Made by a program: the position numbers and the translations under genes. Positions 1 to 7,025 of a stretch of 21,653 bases of DNA are shown piece after piece. Numbering within the stretch: position 1 is the stretch's first letter; every line of letters starts with the position of its first letter. A model generated the notes under the pieces. That model ran no database searches, was not told the origin of the DNA, and saw only the letters and a list, made by a program, of their open reading frames with translations. Origin of the DNA: an uncultured Eubacteriales bacterium (lineage in GTDB: Bacteria; Bacillota; Clostridia; Oscillospirales; Oscillospiraceae). The stretch spans positions 1 to 21,653 of the forward strand of contig CAJKSU010000025.1 in assembly GCA_905202605.1 (NCBI GenBank), written 5' to 3'.

Positions 1-1076
1 AGATTATGGATAGGGACAATGTCGGTGGAAATGATGCTCTCATCGGGAATGTTGGAAGCCTGAGAGACGAAGTTGGGGTTGATCAGACCCTCCTGATACC
101 AGTCGCGGAACATACACAGGTAATCATAGTAGGCATCGGAGATGGTTGCCAGCTCCACCTTATCGGTCTTGAGGTCAACATAGAAGTTGTTGGCATCCGC
201 AACGGCGGGAATGCCATAGCCGCTGGACATGAGCCCCCAGGGAGAAAGCACCTGATAGGGCATGATGTAGGGGTCGGTGACATTATACTCGCGCTTGAAG
301 GCGGCAAGTACGTCATGCATCTCGTCATAGCTGTTGGGCATATCCAGACCCAGGTCGTCCAGCCAGTCCTGACGGATCAGCAGACCGTTTTCCGCAGCCG
401 GACCAACGGGCATATCAATGCGGGGCATGTTGAGAATGTGACCGTCCAGAGTTTCCAGATCCGTGCGGATCTGAGGGTACTCCTCCATCAGTGCCATGAA
501 GTTGGGGACACTGTCGGGGTACTCCATGAGATCCACGGCAATGCCGTCCTCATAGGCCTGATCGGCGGTATCGTAGTAGCGCAGGGCATCGTTGACAATG
601 TCGCAGTAGTCGCCGCCTGCGATCATCAGGGTGAAGGTGGTGGCGGCGTCCATCATGTTGACCATCTGGAAATCAATATGGACGTTGGTGATCTCCTCGA
701 ACTTCTGATAGAGCAGGCTCATATCGTTGGGAGTGTCCATAATGGCTGCCAGCGGTGGGGGCTGGGTGTAGAACATGGTAAGGGTGACCGGCTCCTCGGA
801 GAGCGGCTCGAATACGGACCAGTCAAAGTCCTTGTCGCCTGCCACGGGGCCGTCTGCCACCGTCTCTTCCTCCGGGAGGGAGGCAATGGACGCTTCCACG
901 GCCGTTTCCTCTTCCTGGGACGTTTGCTCCGGTACGGCGGTGGAAACGGATTCGGGGGCAGGGGCAGAGGATGCCGCACTGCTGCCGGCGGCACTTTCGG
1001 TGCCGTTTCCGCAGGCAGAGAGGGTGGTCATTGCCAGAGCTGCGGTCAGCAGAAGTGCCAACAGTTTCTTTTTCAT
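1..1076 (-). CDS. ABC transporter extracellular solute-binding lipoprotein (partial, C-terminus beyond window)
   Basis: This is the substrate-binding lipoprotein of an ABC importer, anchored on the outer face of the membrane. The 358 codons visible start at the ATG at 1076, with AAGGAGG eight bases upstream on the minus strand. Residues 1-22 form a lipoprotein signal: basic MKKK, a Leu/Ala-rich core, then lipobox LSAC with the lipidated Cys at 22. A long Ser/Ala/Glu-rich linker (about 25-80) is followed by a family 1 type binding fold, with stretches such as LYQKFEEITNV, IAGGDYCDI, GLLIRQDWLDDLGLDMP and MFRDWYQEGLINP. These are typical of LplA/YtcQ-like oligosaccharide-binding proteins in Firmicutes. 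The gene continues past the left edge, so no permease or ATPase is visible. It is divergent from an AraC-family regulator, the usual arrangement for sugar uptake. The ligand cannot be told from sequence. Confidence 0.93.
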   Translation of the reverse strand, partial: MKKKLLALLLTAALAMTTLSACGNGTESAAGSSAASSAPAPESVSTAVPEQTSQEEETAVEASIASLPEEETVADGPVAGDKDFDWSVFEPLSEEPVTLTMFYTQPPPLAAIMDTPNDMSLLYQKFEEITNVHIDFQMVNMMDAATTFTLMIAGGDYCDIVNDALRYYDTADQAYEDGIAVDLMEYPDSVPNFMALMEEYPQIRTDLETLDGHILNMPRIDMPVGPAAENGLLIRQDWLDDLGLDMPNSYDEMHDVLAAFKREYNVTDPYIMPYQVLSPWGLMSSGYGIPAVADANNFYVDLKTDKVELATISDAYYDYLCMFRDWYQEGLINPNFVSQASNIPDESIISTDIVPIHN

Positions 1077-1153
1077 TGGATGTCCTCCTTCTTGATCATA
1101 GTGTCTGTTTCTTCCGGATCAGCTCAAAGAGCGCTCCGAATTCAGATAACCTG

Positions 1154-1183
1154 ATTGTACCGGATCCGCCCAGAGCCGGTAAA
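1154..1183 (-). promoter_or_regulatory. Possible sigma-A promoter for the solute-binding protein gene
   Basis: Reading the minus strand, TTTACC (1183-1178) and TACAAT (1159-1154) are separated by 18 bases. Transcription would give a leader of about 70 bases before the lipoprotein ATG. The -35 matches consensus at only four of six positions, so this is a modest call. It lies next to the repeat block that also flanks the AraC gene's promoter. Confidence 0.35.
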
Positions 1184-1201
1184 GAACCAATACCCGACCT
1201 T

Positions 1202-1301
1202 TGTACAGCGGAATTGACCTTTCTGCCAGAAAAAAATCTGTACAGAGTAAAAAATCGGGAATTGATATCCCAGCGTTGGCTTTTGATGGGTAAAAAATCG
1301 G
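1202..1301. repeat. Cluster of short direct repeats between the divergent transporter and AraC genes
   Basis: The intergenic region holds several exact direct repeats. GTAAAAAATCGG occurs at 1247-1258 and 1290-1301 (43 bases apart, close to four helical turns), TGTACAG at 1202-1208 and 1239-1245, and GGAATTGA at 1210-1217 and 1258-1265. A further AAAAAATC is at 1231-1238. AraC-family regulators commonly bind pairs of direct repeats between divergent genes, so these are candidate operators. The binding is inferred. The rest of the 309-base gap holds only the two predicted promoters. Confidence 0.5.
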
Positions 1302-1309
1302 TATTTCCA

Positions 1310-1338
1310 TTGCAAAAAACATGAAAACCCGGTAAAAT
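1310..1338 (+). promoter_or_regulatory. Predicted sigma-A promoter of the AraC-family gene
   Basis: TTGCAA (1310-1315) and TAAAAT (1333-1338) are 17 bases apart. Initiation near 1345 would leave a leader of about 40 bases ending in the AAGGAGGG ribosome site. The promoter sits immediately beyond the direct-repeat cluster. Confidence 0.5.
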
Positions 1339-1385
1339 AACAGTAAGAACGTGGAATGATGAGATCCGGAAAGGAGGGAAGCGCC

Positions 1386-2678
1386 ATGGGATTGCTGCAA
1401 GCATTGGAGATGCGGCTGCGGAGCCGCCCTCAGAGCCGGGAGGCAAAGGAGGCGGAGGAGCCGCAGCTCAGAGCATCCCAGCTCCGGCTTCAGGATTATG
1501 CCATCGCCCAGATGCTCAAGGGGAATGCCCCTGGCTTTGAATACCTGGAGGACTATTACCGGGTGTTTCATCTGGAATTCCCGGCGGAGGCGTTTATGTT
1601 GCTGGTGGTCAAACTGCGGGGGTATCCCAACGCGGGGGAGCCGGACGCTCAGGAGAACGCCTATGGAACGGTGCGGGAGGAATTGACCGGGATCCTGGGC
1701 CTCAGCAGGAAGCTGTACTTCTCAGAAAAGGACGGTACGCTGGTCTGCTTTTTCTGCGAGGCGGGGGTCACCATTCAGCCCCCCTCGGACAATCAGCAGA
1801 CCTTGCGGGAGATTTTGTTTCAGCAGTGCCGCGCCTGCGCTGCTTCCCTGCTGGATCAGCACGGTATCGACGTATTGATTGCGCTGGGAAAGTATGATCT
1901 GGGGGGCTTTGCCCTGCACACCAATTATCTCTCCGCAAAGACCCTGCTGGAGCAGGCTATGTCGGCCCGGTGGACGGAAAATGTCATTCAGGACGCGGAC
2001 GCGCTGACCCAGAAGACGGATATGGAGTTTTCCAATGCCCAGCGGCAGTTTTATAACTGCTTTGTGTGCTTTCAGTATCGAGATGCGGCGGAACTGCTGT
2101 TCCATATGGTGGAGCTGCGCATTGAGAACTATTATGACCCCTATCCGGAGGCCAGAGAGGTGGTGGCGGAGCAGCTGCGGTTCTGCACCAATATGCTGGA
2201 GCTGCCGCTGAATGTTAAACTGCTCCTGCCGGAGGGCGGGAGCATCGAAATGCGGGAGCTGATGGCAAGCCCGGAGCTGACGGTGCTCCATGAGAATCTG
2301 CTGCGGTATTTTATCGGACTGGAGACATATATGGCCAAGCAGGGGAATCAGGCGGCGCCCACGGTACGCCGGGTGCGGGACTATATCGACCTGCATTTTG
2401 CGGAGCCGGGGCTGAGTGTCTCAAGTCTGGCGGAGCGCTTCCGGCTCAACGGCTCCTACCTGTCCCGGCAGTTTAAGCAGGAATACGGCTGCGGCGTGCT
2501 GGAATACATCCACAAGTGCCGCATTGGAGAGGCAAAGAGCCTGATCGCCGCCGGAGTAGATTTGGAGGAAACGGCAAAGCGGACGGGCTATCTCAGCCGC
2601 CGGGCGCTGGACAGCGCCTTTTCCCGCTGTGAGGGTATCACGCCCAGAGCCTATCAGCGGCAGTTGACCACAGTGTAA
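1386..2678 (+). CDS. AraC/XylS-family transcriptional regulator
   Basis: A cytoplasmic DNA-binding regulator of 430 residues. The ATG at 1386 is preferred over the ATGs at 1356 and 1359 because AAGGAGGG at 1371-1378 sits seven bases before it. The last 100 or so residues (about 330-427) form a double helix-turn-helix AraC domain: VRDYIDLHF, LSVSSLAERFRLNGSYLSRQF and YIHKCRIGEAK, followed by a second helix pair with ETAKRTGYLSRRALDSAFSR and a final TPRAYQR. The 330-residue N-terminal part has no membrane helices and no receiver-domain pattern that I recognise. It probably senses a ligand or a partner protein. Its neighbour is a divergent sugar-type binding protein, so local control of uptake is the likely role (inference). 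The family match is strong; the inducer is unknown. Confidence 0.9.
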   Translation: MGLLQALEMRLRSRPQSREAKEAEEPQLRASQLRLQDYAIAQMLKGNAPGFEYLEDYYRVFHLEFPAEAFMLLVVKLRGYPNAGEPDAQENAYGTVREELTGILGLSRKLYFSEKDGTLVCFFCEAGVTIQPPSDNQQTLREILFQQCRACAASLLDQHGIDVLIALGKYDLGGFALHTNYLSAKTLLEQAMSARWTENVIQDADALTQKTDMEFSNAQRQFYNCFVCFQYRDAAELLFHMVELRIENYYDPYPEAREVVAEQLRFCTNMLELPLNVKLLLPEGGSIEMRELMASPELTVLHENLLRYFIGLETYMAKQGNQAAPTVRRVRDYIDLHFAEPGLSVSSLAERFRLNGSYLSRQFKQEYGCGVLEYIHKCRIGEAKSLIAAGVDLEETAKRTGYLSRRALDSAFSRCEGITPRAYQRQLTTV

Positions 2679-2690
2679 TAGATGATTCAG

Positions 2691-2728
2691 AAAATGCCGG
2701 TTTACGGAATGCGTAAGCCGGCATTTTT
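2691..2728 (+). terminator. Intrinsic terminator after the AraC-family gene
   Basis: A 15-base stem (2691-2705 with 2713-2727, one G-T wobble) has a seven-base loop and the run TTTTT at 2724-2728. It starts 12 bases after the AraC stop codon. The A-run on the left arm might also allow termination in the other direction. Confidence 0.85.
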
Positions 2729-2806
2729 GCTGCAATGAGATGGAATGAAGTACCATAATATACATATTTCAAATGTACTGCAAAAAATATGACCTTTTTC
2801 TACGAA

Positions 2807-2822
2807 ATTAACATAGGTTAAT
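2807..2822. promoter_or_regulatory. Palindromic site upstream of the Crp/Fnr-family gene (candidate autoregulatory operator)
   Basis: ATTAACATAGGTTAAT is an inverted repeat with perfect six-base arms and a four-base spacer. Its core TTAACATAGGTTAA differs by one base from the known PrfA-box pattern TTAACA-NN-TGTTAA, bound by a member of the same regulator superfamily. It abuts the -35 region of the downstream regulator gene. The symmetry is seen directly; binding by the adjacent protein is inferred. Confidence 0.5.
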
Positions 2823-2849
2823 GACGTGACTGCCAGAACGTGGTATAAT
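2821..2849 (+). promoter_or_regulatory. Predicted sigma-A promoter with extended -10 for the Crp/Fnr-family gene
   Basis: A perfect TATAAT at 2844-2849 is preceded by TGG, forming an extended -10 (TGnTATAAT). A weak -35, ATGACG (2821-2826), lies 17 bases upstream and overlaps the last two bases of the palindrome. The weak -35 and strong extended -10 are compatible with control by a bound regulator. Confidence 0.65.
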
Positions 2850-2890
2850 ATCCAAAGGCAATTACATAAAACGGGAAAAGAGGGAACAAA

Positions 2891-3469
2891 GTGCTGAACG
2901 TAGTGGCATTTTTAACGGAAAAGCTCCAGAGTGGCGATAAGCAGCTAATCTCTGAGGCACTGGAACATATGGAATTGACTCATTATGCAAAGAATGAGCT
3001 TATCATCAAAACCGGGGAGCAGGTGGATGCCTATCGGTTCCTTGCCTCCGAGGGGGTGATTCGGTGCATCTATCATACCGCCAAGGGCAAGGAGATCACG
3101 GAGTGCATTGTGTCAAAGGTCGGAGGCTGCGCCATGCCCAGCGCCAAGCTGGACGATCCTTCGCCCATCGACATGCAGGCACTGACAGAGCTGGATGTTG
3201 TGAGCTTCCCCTTTGCGGCGGTGACGAAGCTGGAGGAGCGCTACCCGGAGGTGCTGCGGATGGAAAACCGCGCACTGACCGAGTGCTGGAACGATCAGTG
3301 GGAGATGAAACGGATGCGCTATGAATATGACGCGGCGGAGCGGTATCAGTGGTTCTGCCAGAACTACCCCGGCGTGGTGGGACGCATCAAGGATAAGCAT
3401 ATTGCGTCGTTTCTGGACATGTCGCCGGTGACGCTCAACCGGATCCGACATCAGCGAACGGAGAAGTAA
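2891..3469 (+). CDS. Crp/Fnr-family transcriptional regulator
   Basis: A 192-residue cytoplasmic regulator with a GTG start at 2891 behind a purine-rich stretch (AAAAGAGGG). Residues of about 15-125 fit a cyclic-nucleotide-binding-type beta roll (ELIIKTGEQVDAYRFLASEGVIRCIY). The canonical phosphate-binding cassette RxS is not evident, so cAMP is unlikely to be the ligand. Residues of about 165-188 form a Crp-type helix-turn-helix: IKDKHIASFLDMSPVTLNRIR. The length matches short Bacteroidetes/Firmicutes Crp-like proteins that often respond to stress or redox. There is no N-terminal Cys cluster of the Fnr type. It stands alone with its own promoter and operator-like palindrome, and is followed within 145 bases by the zinc-ribbon gene cluster on the same strand. 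A regulatory link to that cluster is only a guess. Confidence 0.85.
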   Translation: MLNVVAFLTEKLQSGDKQLISEALEHMELTHYAKNELIIKTGEQVDAYRFLASEGVIRCIYHTAKGKEITECIVSKVGGCAMPSAKLDDPSPIDMQALTELDVVSFPFAAVTKLEERYPEVLRMENRALTECWNDQWEMKRMRYEYDAAERYQWFCQNYPGVVGRIKDKHIASFLDMSPVTLNRIRHQRTEK

Positions 3470-3512
3470 CAGAAAAGAATGCGGTGGAATTTATTCCTTT
3501 GATGGAAAAACC

Positions 3513-3542
3513 TTGACGCTGACACACAATGATGGGTATACT
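3513..3542 (+). promoter_or_regulatory. Predicted sigma-A promoter of the zinc-ribbon gene cluster
   Basis: TTGACG (3513-3518) and TATACT (3537-3542) are separated by 18 bases. Initiation would fall near 3549, about 65 bases before the first zinc-ribbon gene. No terminator was seen between the Crp-like gene and this promoter, so some read-through is possible. Confidence 0.6.
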
Positions 3543-3548
3543 ATATCT

Positions 3549-3617
3549 ATGAATCTGTACAACGTCAAAACCGATGCGCCCGTGAGCGATGTTGCGGAAA
3601 TGAGGGGATCACAGTGA
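3549..3617 (+). other. Possible 22-codon upstream reading frame overlapping the first zinc-ribbon gene start
   Basis: A short frame begins at the ATG at 3549 and ends in TGA at 3615-3617. The TGA overlaps the GTG start of the next gene (GTGA). The ATG lies almost exactly where transcription would begin from the predicted promoter, so it has no ribosome site and would need leaderless initiation. It might couple translation to the next gene, but nothing proves it is translated. Confidence 0.2.
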
Positions 3618-5239
3618 TTTGTAAGCATTGCGGGAAGGAGCTAAAGGATGGCTCCAAGTTCTGCGGATATTGTGGCAGTTCTCTGATTGGGGAGCAATCG
3701 GCAGGAGCGCCTTTTGGGGCGGAAGCTGTCGATGCGGATACCGGATATTCCACGGATGGCTATTCGGAGGAGAATCCCTTTGACGTGGGTGATTCCGGCG
3801 ACTGGCCCGCGGGAGACGGCGCAGTGGGCGGAGGAGCATGGATGCCCTCGGATATGCCGGAGGAGCCGGAAAAGAAGAAAAAGAAGACAGGCTATATCGT
3901 AATCTGTTCCATCTCCGGCTTTGTACTGGTGGCGGGAATTGTTGCCGCCGTGGTGCTGCTGGGCCTGCGGGGAAGGAAGAACGATCAGGATACGCTGGAA
4001 ACCTCCAGTCAGGAGGAAATCATGGAAGCGGGCAGCATGGAGCGCTGGGAGCAGGGCAGCGACAATGAAACGGTTGTGCCGGAGCTTACGCCGGAAACCT
4101 CCGGGGAAAGGGCCACGGTAACGCCGCCCAAGCAGACGCCCAGACCATCCCCCAGCCCCAGACCTTCGGCGACTCCAAAGCCAACGGCAACCCCCAAGCC
4201 CAGCACCAAGCCTACCGCAACGCCGAAGCCGACCTCCAAGCCAACCGCAACGCCAAAGCCAACGGCAAAACCCAGTGCAACCCCGGCACCCAATACCACG
4301 GTGGTGGCCAATAAGTACATTTCCGGCGTAAAGTACTCGGTGATTTTTCGGAGCGCACCGGAGGACAAGGACAGCAACAAGATCGGTGAGGTGCTGGCTG
4401 GCGCAGAGGTGGGATACATAGAGGATTCCGGTTCCTTTGCAAAAATCAAGTATAACGGAACCTATGGGTATGTATCGAAAAAATACCTTTCCGATTCCAG
4501 ACCTTATACGCTGACCGATAATACCACAGTGACCGGGCAGATGTATGTGAAGGGCGGCGCGTATTCCTTTGACGTGCCGGTTCCATCGGGAAGCTGGGTG
4601 GATTATCTGGCTGAGGGAACCGAGGTGGGCTTCATCGAGTATGCCACGGATTTCTATTCCAAGATCAGCTACAACGGCAGGATCTCGTATGTGCAGACGG
4701 ACGTACTGACCAGCGAAAATCCTAACCCGCCCACGGGGAATGCCCTGTATGAAACCTATGTGCAGGACGCAATTTCCGTTTCCGGCGGCGACAGCAAGTC
4801 CAGAGGCTTGCTCTATGACCTGAACGGGGACGGAACCGATGAGCTGGTGCTGCTTTATAAGAAGAACGACTCTGTAATGGGGGCGGTTTACGGCCTGTCC
4901 GGCAGCTCGGTCACGACCTTGTGCGCGGAAGCTGAGGCAGGCAGCACCTCAAATACCGTAAAGGCGGGACTCTATTCCTATCAGGGAACCAAGTATTTCG
5001 GACTGTTCTGGGAGGATGGAACGAGCAGCGGCTATGAGTTGTATTCCATCAGCGATTCCGGCTATCAGGTGGAACATACCATTTCCATGTACGCAAATGG
5101 GGAAGGTGGGATGGTCTGCACGGTAAACGGCAGCGATGCATCCTATGACGAGGTAAACAGCCAGCTCAGCAGCGATAAGGTCATTACCTATGACGGAGAT
5201 GGAAGCAGTCTCAGCGACCTGTCCGGGCAGCTGAACTAA
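3614..5239 (+). CDS. Zinc-ribbon, single-pass membrane protein with outside SH3b-like domains
   Basis: A 541-residue membrane protein of unknown function. Residues 1-20 are a zinc ribbon with Cys at 3, 6, 17 and 20. An acidic Gly/Ser-rich linker leads to one membrane helix (about 93-117), preceded by five lysines and followed by RGRK. Residues of about 171-226 are a Pro/Thr/Lys spacer of PKPTAT-type repeats, as in wall-spanning stalks. Two SH3b-like modules follow (about 236-292 and 308-366), each ending in a pattern like KIKYNGTYGYVSKKYL. A C-terminal domain (about 375-541) contains DLNGDGTDELVLL, a calcium-loop-like segment found in FG-GAP-type and related surface proteins. The ribbon therefore lies inside and the SH3b part outside. 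The GTG start is supported by AGGGG at 3603-3607. It leads a run of four zinc-ribbon genes. Domain calls are fairly firm, the role is unknown. Confidence 0.85.
   Translation: MICKHCGKELKDGSKFCGYCGSSLIGEQSAGAPFGAEAVDADTGYSTDGYSEENPFDVGDSGDWPAGDGAVGGGAWMPSDMPEEPEKKKKKTGYIVICSISGFVLVAGIVAAVVLLGLRGRKNDQDTLETSSQEEIMEAGSMERWEQGSDNETVVPELTPETSGERATVTPPKQTPRPSPSPRPSATPKPTATPKPSTKPTATPKPTSKPTATPKPTAKPSATPAPNTTVVANKYISGVKYSVIFRSAPEDKDSNKIGEVLAGAEVGYIEDSGSFAKIKYNGTYGYVSKKYLSDSRPYTLTDNTTVTGQMYVKGGAYSFDVPVPSGSWVDYLAEGTEVGFIEYATDFYSKISYNGRISYVQTDVLTSENPNPPTGNALYETYVQDAISVSGGDSKSRGLLYDLNGDGTDELVLLYKKNDSVMGAVYGLSGSSVTTLCAEAEAGSTSNTVKAGLYSYQGTKYFGLFWEDGTSSGYELYSISDSGYQVEHTISMYANGEGGMVCTVNGSDASYDEVNSQLSSDKVITYDGDGSSLSDLSGQLN
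4148..4291 (+). repeat. Tandem Pro-Thr-Lys coding repeats in the membrane protein stalk
   Basis: The stretch encodes successive units of about six residues, TATPKP, STKPTATPKP, TSKPTATPKP and TAKPSATPAP. The DNA repeats are imperfect copies of AAGCCNACCGCAACGCC. Such stalks commonly cross the peptidoglycan and can vary in copy number through slippage. Variation here is not shown by one sequence. Confidence 0.75.
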
Positions 5240-5269
5240 AGGCTGAACCACGAAAACGGAGATGAAGAA

Positions 5270-6004
5270 ATGGAGAGAATTTGCGGAAATTGCGGACAGC
5301 CTGTGCCGGAGAACATGATGTTTTGCACAAACTGCGGCAGCAGAATGGCGGACGCGCTGGAACGGGTATGCGTTGCCTGCGGACAGCTGCTACAGCCTGA
5401 GGAGCGGATATGCCCCACCTGTGGATATCCGGCGAACGAGACGGTGGTTGTCCCAAGGGGGAATCGCTGCGCTCAATGCGGTGCGGTAATTGCACATGAA
5501 AATCAGTTTTGTATGCAGTGCGGCGCACCGATTGGATCAGGCATGGGTGTGGAGTGCGGCAGAAAATGCCCGCGATGCGGCACGGTGAATCACCGTGAAG
5601 ATCGGTTCTGCATCTCCTGCGGCATGACGCTGGACGCGAATACCGGCGGCGGAAGCACAGACGTGATTTGTGACCGATGCGGTGCAATCAATCAGCCGGG
5701 AGATCGCTTCTGCATCCGCTGCGGGAATCCGCTGGGTAGCGCGGCACCGGCGCCCGCACCCGCAGCTCCGACTGGTATGCAGCTTTGCAGCCGCTGCGGT
5801 ACGGCAAATCAGCCGGGGGATCGATTTTGCGTCAGCTGCGGAGGCTTGCTGGGTGCATCCGAACCATCCAATCCGCCGAAATCGCCTAGACCTGCCGTGC
5901 GGGGCAGTTTGGGGATGGATCGGCCCAGAACCCATACATCGGAGACGCCTGCGGGGAAAAAATCTGTGTCGGAAATGGAGTTTCATCAGGCGGGAGATCT
6001 GTAA
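5270..6004 (+). CDS. Soluble protein of six tandem zinc ribbons
   Basis: A 244-residue protein made almost wholly of double-CxxC zinc ribbons. Cys pairs lie at 5/8-19/22, 34/37-48/51, 67/70-81/84, 100/103-114/117, 134/137-148/151 and 173/176-187/190. Every ribbon has exactly ten residues between its two pairs. Ribbons 5 and 6 are nearly identical (GDRFC..CG), suggesting recent duplication. An Ala/Pro spacer (about 158-168) separates them, and the last 50 residues are Pro/Ser/basic and probably disordered. There is no signal peptide or membrane helix, so it should be cytoplasmic. It is 30 bases after the SH3b gene, with GGAGA before the ATG. Such ribbons usually bind proteins or nucleic acids; a scaffold for the neighbouring ribbon-bearing membrane proteins is a guess. 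Confidence 0.85.
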   Translation: MERICGNCGQPVPENMMFCTNCGSRMADALERVCVACGQLLQPEERICPTCGYPANETVVVPRGNRCAQCGAVIAHENQFCMQCGAPIGSGMGVECGRKCPRCGTVNHREDRFCISCGMTLDANTGGGSTDVICDRCGAINQPGDRFCIRCGNPLGSAAPAPAPAAPTGMQLCSRCGTANQPGDRFCVSCGGLLGASEPSNPPKSPRPAVRGSLGMDRPRTHTSETPAGKKSVSEMEFHQAGDL

Positions 6005-6057
6005 GGACTCCGGGTGGTGCTTACCCTCGGATTAGAAAAAAGACAGGAGGAAAAACA

Positions 6058-7008
6058 ATGGCAGGATTTTGTGGAAAATGCGGCAGACCCCTTCAGGATG
6101 GGGAGGTCTGCAATTGTCAGGGGGCTCAGCCAACGCGGCAGTTTGGCGGTGCGGCTCCGCGATCCAATGGGTATCAGGGGCAGGCGGGAGGCTATGGCGT
6201 CCAGCCGGGCGGGTATACGCCGCCCCAGAATGGCTATTACGGACAGCCGGGCGGCTATCCCGGCGGTGCGCCGAATCAGGGCGGCCAGACCATGAATCAG
6301 ACGAAAAGTGCGGTGAAGGAAGTCGTTCCGCTGGTAAAAAAACCATTTACCAAGACTCAGGAAATTGCCCGTTCCGGGAATCTGGCAATCGGCATCGGCG
6401 GCATTATGGTGGAACTGGTGATGGCGCTGGCGGTGGTGTTTGTGTCGCGTGCCAGTGCAATTAACAAACTCGCATCACTTATGAGGTCAGCGTATGGCGC
6501 TTTCGCGAGCGGTGTAAGTAAGTCAGATTGCAGAGAGTGGATTACGGATTTTTTTGATGAGATTGGGTTCAGTGTTGGTCGACTTTTGCTGGTTACCATT
6601 GTTGTTACGGCTGGCATAGCACTTTTGCGAGCCTTTTTGCTGAAGTTGTTCACAAAAGAAGTGTTTAAGGGACAAACTAATTTCACGGAGATGCTGACAA
6701 TAAGTGGCGTGCGCGGACTTTTTGCAGCGGCAATACTGTTGATCGTAACGATTCTATCTCTGGTGTCCCTTAAAGCGGCGCTGATCGTTATGCTGGTTGG
6801 GTTTGCGGCGATTATGGGAGTTTCTCCGATTTTGTATGCAGGAACCGCTCGACTGGATAACAATAAAAAGGTATATACATATCTGATCGTAGCTGCGATT
6901 CTTGCTGTGATAGTGATAGTTGTCATGGGAATTTTCTGGGTGAACATGGGAGAGAACATTCTTGATATTGTAGGAGATTTGGAAGATCTGCTGGATGGCA
7001 TCTTCTAG
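6058..7008 (+). CDS. Zinc-ribbon multi-pass membrane protein
   Basis: A 316-residue protein of unknown function. The ATG at 6058 follows AGGAGG (6045-6050). Residues 5-20 carry a short metal knuckle, C5xxC8 and C18xC20, an abbreviated form of the ribbon in its neighbours. Residues of about 28-78 are a Gly/Gln/Tyr/Pro-rich low-complexity linker with repeated QPGGY-like units. The rest holds about five hydrophobic helices (roughly 108-129, 173-195, 219-236, 239-261, 273-295) and an acidic tail. The helical part is loosely reminiscent of Yip1-like or DUF-type integral proteins in zinc-ribbon fusions, but I cannot assign a family. From about 6460 on, the base composition becomes more AT-rich than in the gene's 5' third, as if the membrane part had a different history. 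It is 53 bases after the six-ribbon gene and 17 before the next. Confidence 0.8.
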   Translation: MAGFCGKCGRPLQDGEVCNCQGAQPTRQFGGAAPRSNGYQGQAGGYGVQPGGYTPPQNGYYGQPGGYPGGAPNQGGQTMNQTKSAVKEVVPLVKKPFTKTQEIARSGNLAIGIGGIMVELVMALAVVFVSRASAINKLASLMRSAYGAFASGVSKSDCREWITDFFDEIGFSVGRLLLVTIVVTAGIALLRAFLLKLFTKEVFKGQTNFTEMLTISGVRGLFAAAILLIVTILSLVSLKAALIVMLVGFAAIMGVSPILYAGTARLDNNKKVYTYLIVAAILAVIVIVVMGIFWVNMGENILDIVGDLEDLLDGIF

Positions 7009-7025
7009 TCTTCTGAGGAAACACA

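Noticed and set aside
239..242. Window-wide search for CRISPR arrays, tRNA genes and intact transposases
   Set aside because: No regularly spaced repeats, cloverleaf with TTCGA-type arm, or transposase motifs were recognised by eye anywhere in the window; the coordinates given are only a placeholder within it.
6..1154. Long open frame on the plus strand (382 codons)
   Set aside because: It is antisense to the solute-binding lipoprotein gene, whose minus-strand reading has a signal peptide, lipobox and ribosome site. The plus reading is Gly/His/Val-rich without domain features.
4009..4449. Minus-strand Gly/Val-rich frame opposite the stalk repeats
   Set aside because: Its repetitive VGFGVAVGL pattern is the reverse reading of the Pro-Thr-Lys repeats, not a real protein.
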